Source: Nanoarchaeales archaeon | GTDB taxonomy: Archaea > Nanobdellota > Nanobdellia > Woesearchaeales > UBA583 | DNA: 13,714 nucleotides | Reading direction: 5' to 3' | Assembly: GCA_013215525.1 (NCBI GenBank) | Contig: JABSQY010000007.1 | Location: 1 to 13,714, forward strand | Shown here: piece by piece, positions 13,406 to 13,714 of the stretch | Layout: each line of letters begins with the position of its first letter | Position numbering within the stretch: position 1 is the first letter of the stretch | Notes under the pieces: model-generated | The model's database searches: none | What the model was told of the DNA's origin: nothing | The model's input: the letters and a program-made list of their open reading frames with translations, nothing else | Translations under genes and position numbers: made by a program

Positions 13406-13414
13406 TTTATATAA
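13406..13414 (-). promoter_or_regulatory. TATA box of the 155-codon gene
   Basis: TTTATATAA is centred 26 bp before the ATG at 13384, matching the leaderless spacing of the other genes. Confidence 0.55.
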
Positions 13415-13452
13415 TTATCTGAGATTTAAAATTAGAAAATAAGATGATTTAG

Positions 13453-13475
13453 AGATTTAAACTAAGTTTAAATCT
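13453..13475 (-). terminator. 23-bp palindrome over the cdc6 stop codon
   Basis: Perfect 11-bp arms AGATTTAAACT (13453-13463) and AGTTTAAATCT (13465-13475) surround one A, and the stop codon at 13457-13459 lies within. It is the longest of the stop-overlapping hairpins here. A terminator is likeliest; a protein-binding palindrome next to cdc6 is the alternative. Confidence 0.5.
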
Positions 13476-13714
13476 TCAGACAAAATCTTCAAAACTTCTG
13501 TGTAAAGTGTCTTAGGTAAAGGAATAGAAATAAAACGAGTTCTACCATACCTTCCTTTTGAAATAATCTTAAAAGTAATTAAACCAGAAACTTCAAGTTC
13601 AATAATAATGTCTGAAATACGTCGTAAAGAAAGAGTAGGCATACGTAAATCTTTTGCAAGTTTATTATAATAATCATAAACTGCACCAGTTGTAGTAGGT
13701 TCAACAATTTGATT
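13457..13714 (-). CDS. cdc6: Orc1/Cdc6 replication initiator, C-terminal part (runs off the window)
   Basis: Only the last 85 codons are inside the window; the frame stays open to base 13714, so the ATG at 13642 is internal. The visible part is the C-terminal winged-helix domain of Orc1/Cdc6, which binds origin DNA. It includes TTTGAVYDYYNKLAKDL, SLRRISDIIIELEVSGLI and the wing sequence SKGRYGRTRFISI, typical of archaeal Cdc6. The AAA+ domain must lie outside. A 23-bp palindrome overlaps the stop codon. In many archaea the origin lies next to the 5' side of cdc6, which would be beyond the right edge. Confidence 0.88.
   Translation of the reverse strand, partial: NQIVEPTTTGAVYDYYNKLAKDLRMPTLSLRRISDIIIELEVSGLITFKIISKGRYGRTRFISIPLPKTLYTEVLKILSEDLNLV

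Noticed and set aside
13158..13442. 94-codon plus-strand frame opposite the 155-codon gene
   Set aside because: The minus-strand gene has a well-placed TATA box; the plus frame has none and no recognisable family.
13457..13642. Complete 61-residue protein starting at the ATG at 13642
   Set aside because: The frame continues open to the window edge with Orc1/Cdc6 sequence, so this ATG is internal.

Overview
The window is about three-quarters A+T and carries archaeal information-processing genes: a fused archaeo-eukaryotic primase, RNA polymerase subunit Rpo4/RpoF, ribosomal protein L21e, the archaeal DUF655 protein and the C-terminus of Orc1/Cdc6. Short proteins, little spacing, a one-chain primase without the Fe-S cysteines and a pilin-like LamG protein point to a small-genome DPANN archaeon (Nanoarchaeota, Pacearchaeota or Woesearchaeota-like). 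This placement is inference; there is no rRNA in the window.

Layout. 34-5501 holds iron-sulfur assembly genes split by an exporter: sufS (+), then an ABC ATPase and ABC-2 permease pair (+), a 25-codon candidate mini-gene (+), a [2Fe-2S] ferredoxin (-), and sufC (+) divergent from it. sufC overlaps a gene for a pilin-like surface protein with a LamG domain (5482-6843, +). A [4Fe-4S] ferredoxin (+) follows. A dCMP deaminase (-) and the primase (+) diverge from one short intergenic region. A 93-codon unknown (-) abuts the primase stop. The rest is all on the minus strand: DUF655, a 350-bp gene-free gap, rpoF, rpl21e, a cation/proton antiporter, a 155-codon orphan, and the 3' end of cdc6 running off the right edge.

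How it works. Most genes have a TATA box centred 24-26 bp before the start codon, which implies leaderless transcripts, and this helps choose starts (deaminase 7779, antiporter 12800). DUF655 is the exception, with a short leader and a GAGG Shine-Dalgarno-like sequence. Gene ends often carry short perfect hairpins that overlap the stop codon. SufS supplies sulfur and SufC is the scaffold ATPase for Fe-S assembly; two ferredoxins are nearby, but no sufB or sufD is present here. Primase, dCMP deaminase and Cdc6 link the right half to DNA replication.

Most notable observations: one palindromic TATA box lying exactly midway between the primase and deaminase start codons; a tiny candidate gene at 4213-4328 with its own promoter, operator-like palindrome and terminator; and a family of stop-codon hairpins. 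No tRNA, rRNA, CRISPR array, transposase or integrase was seen.
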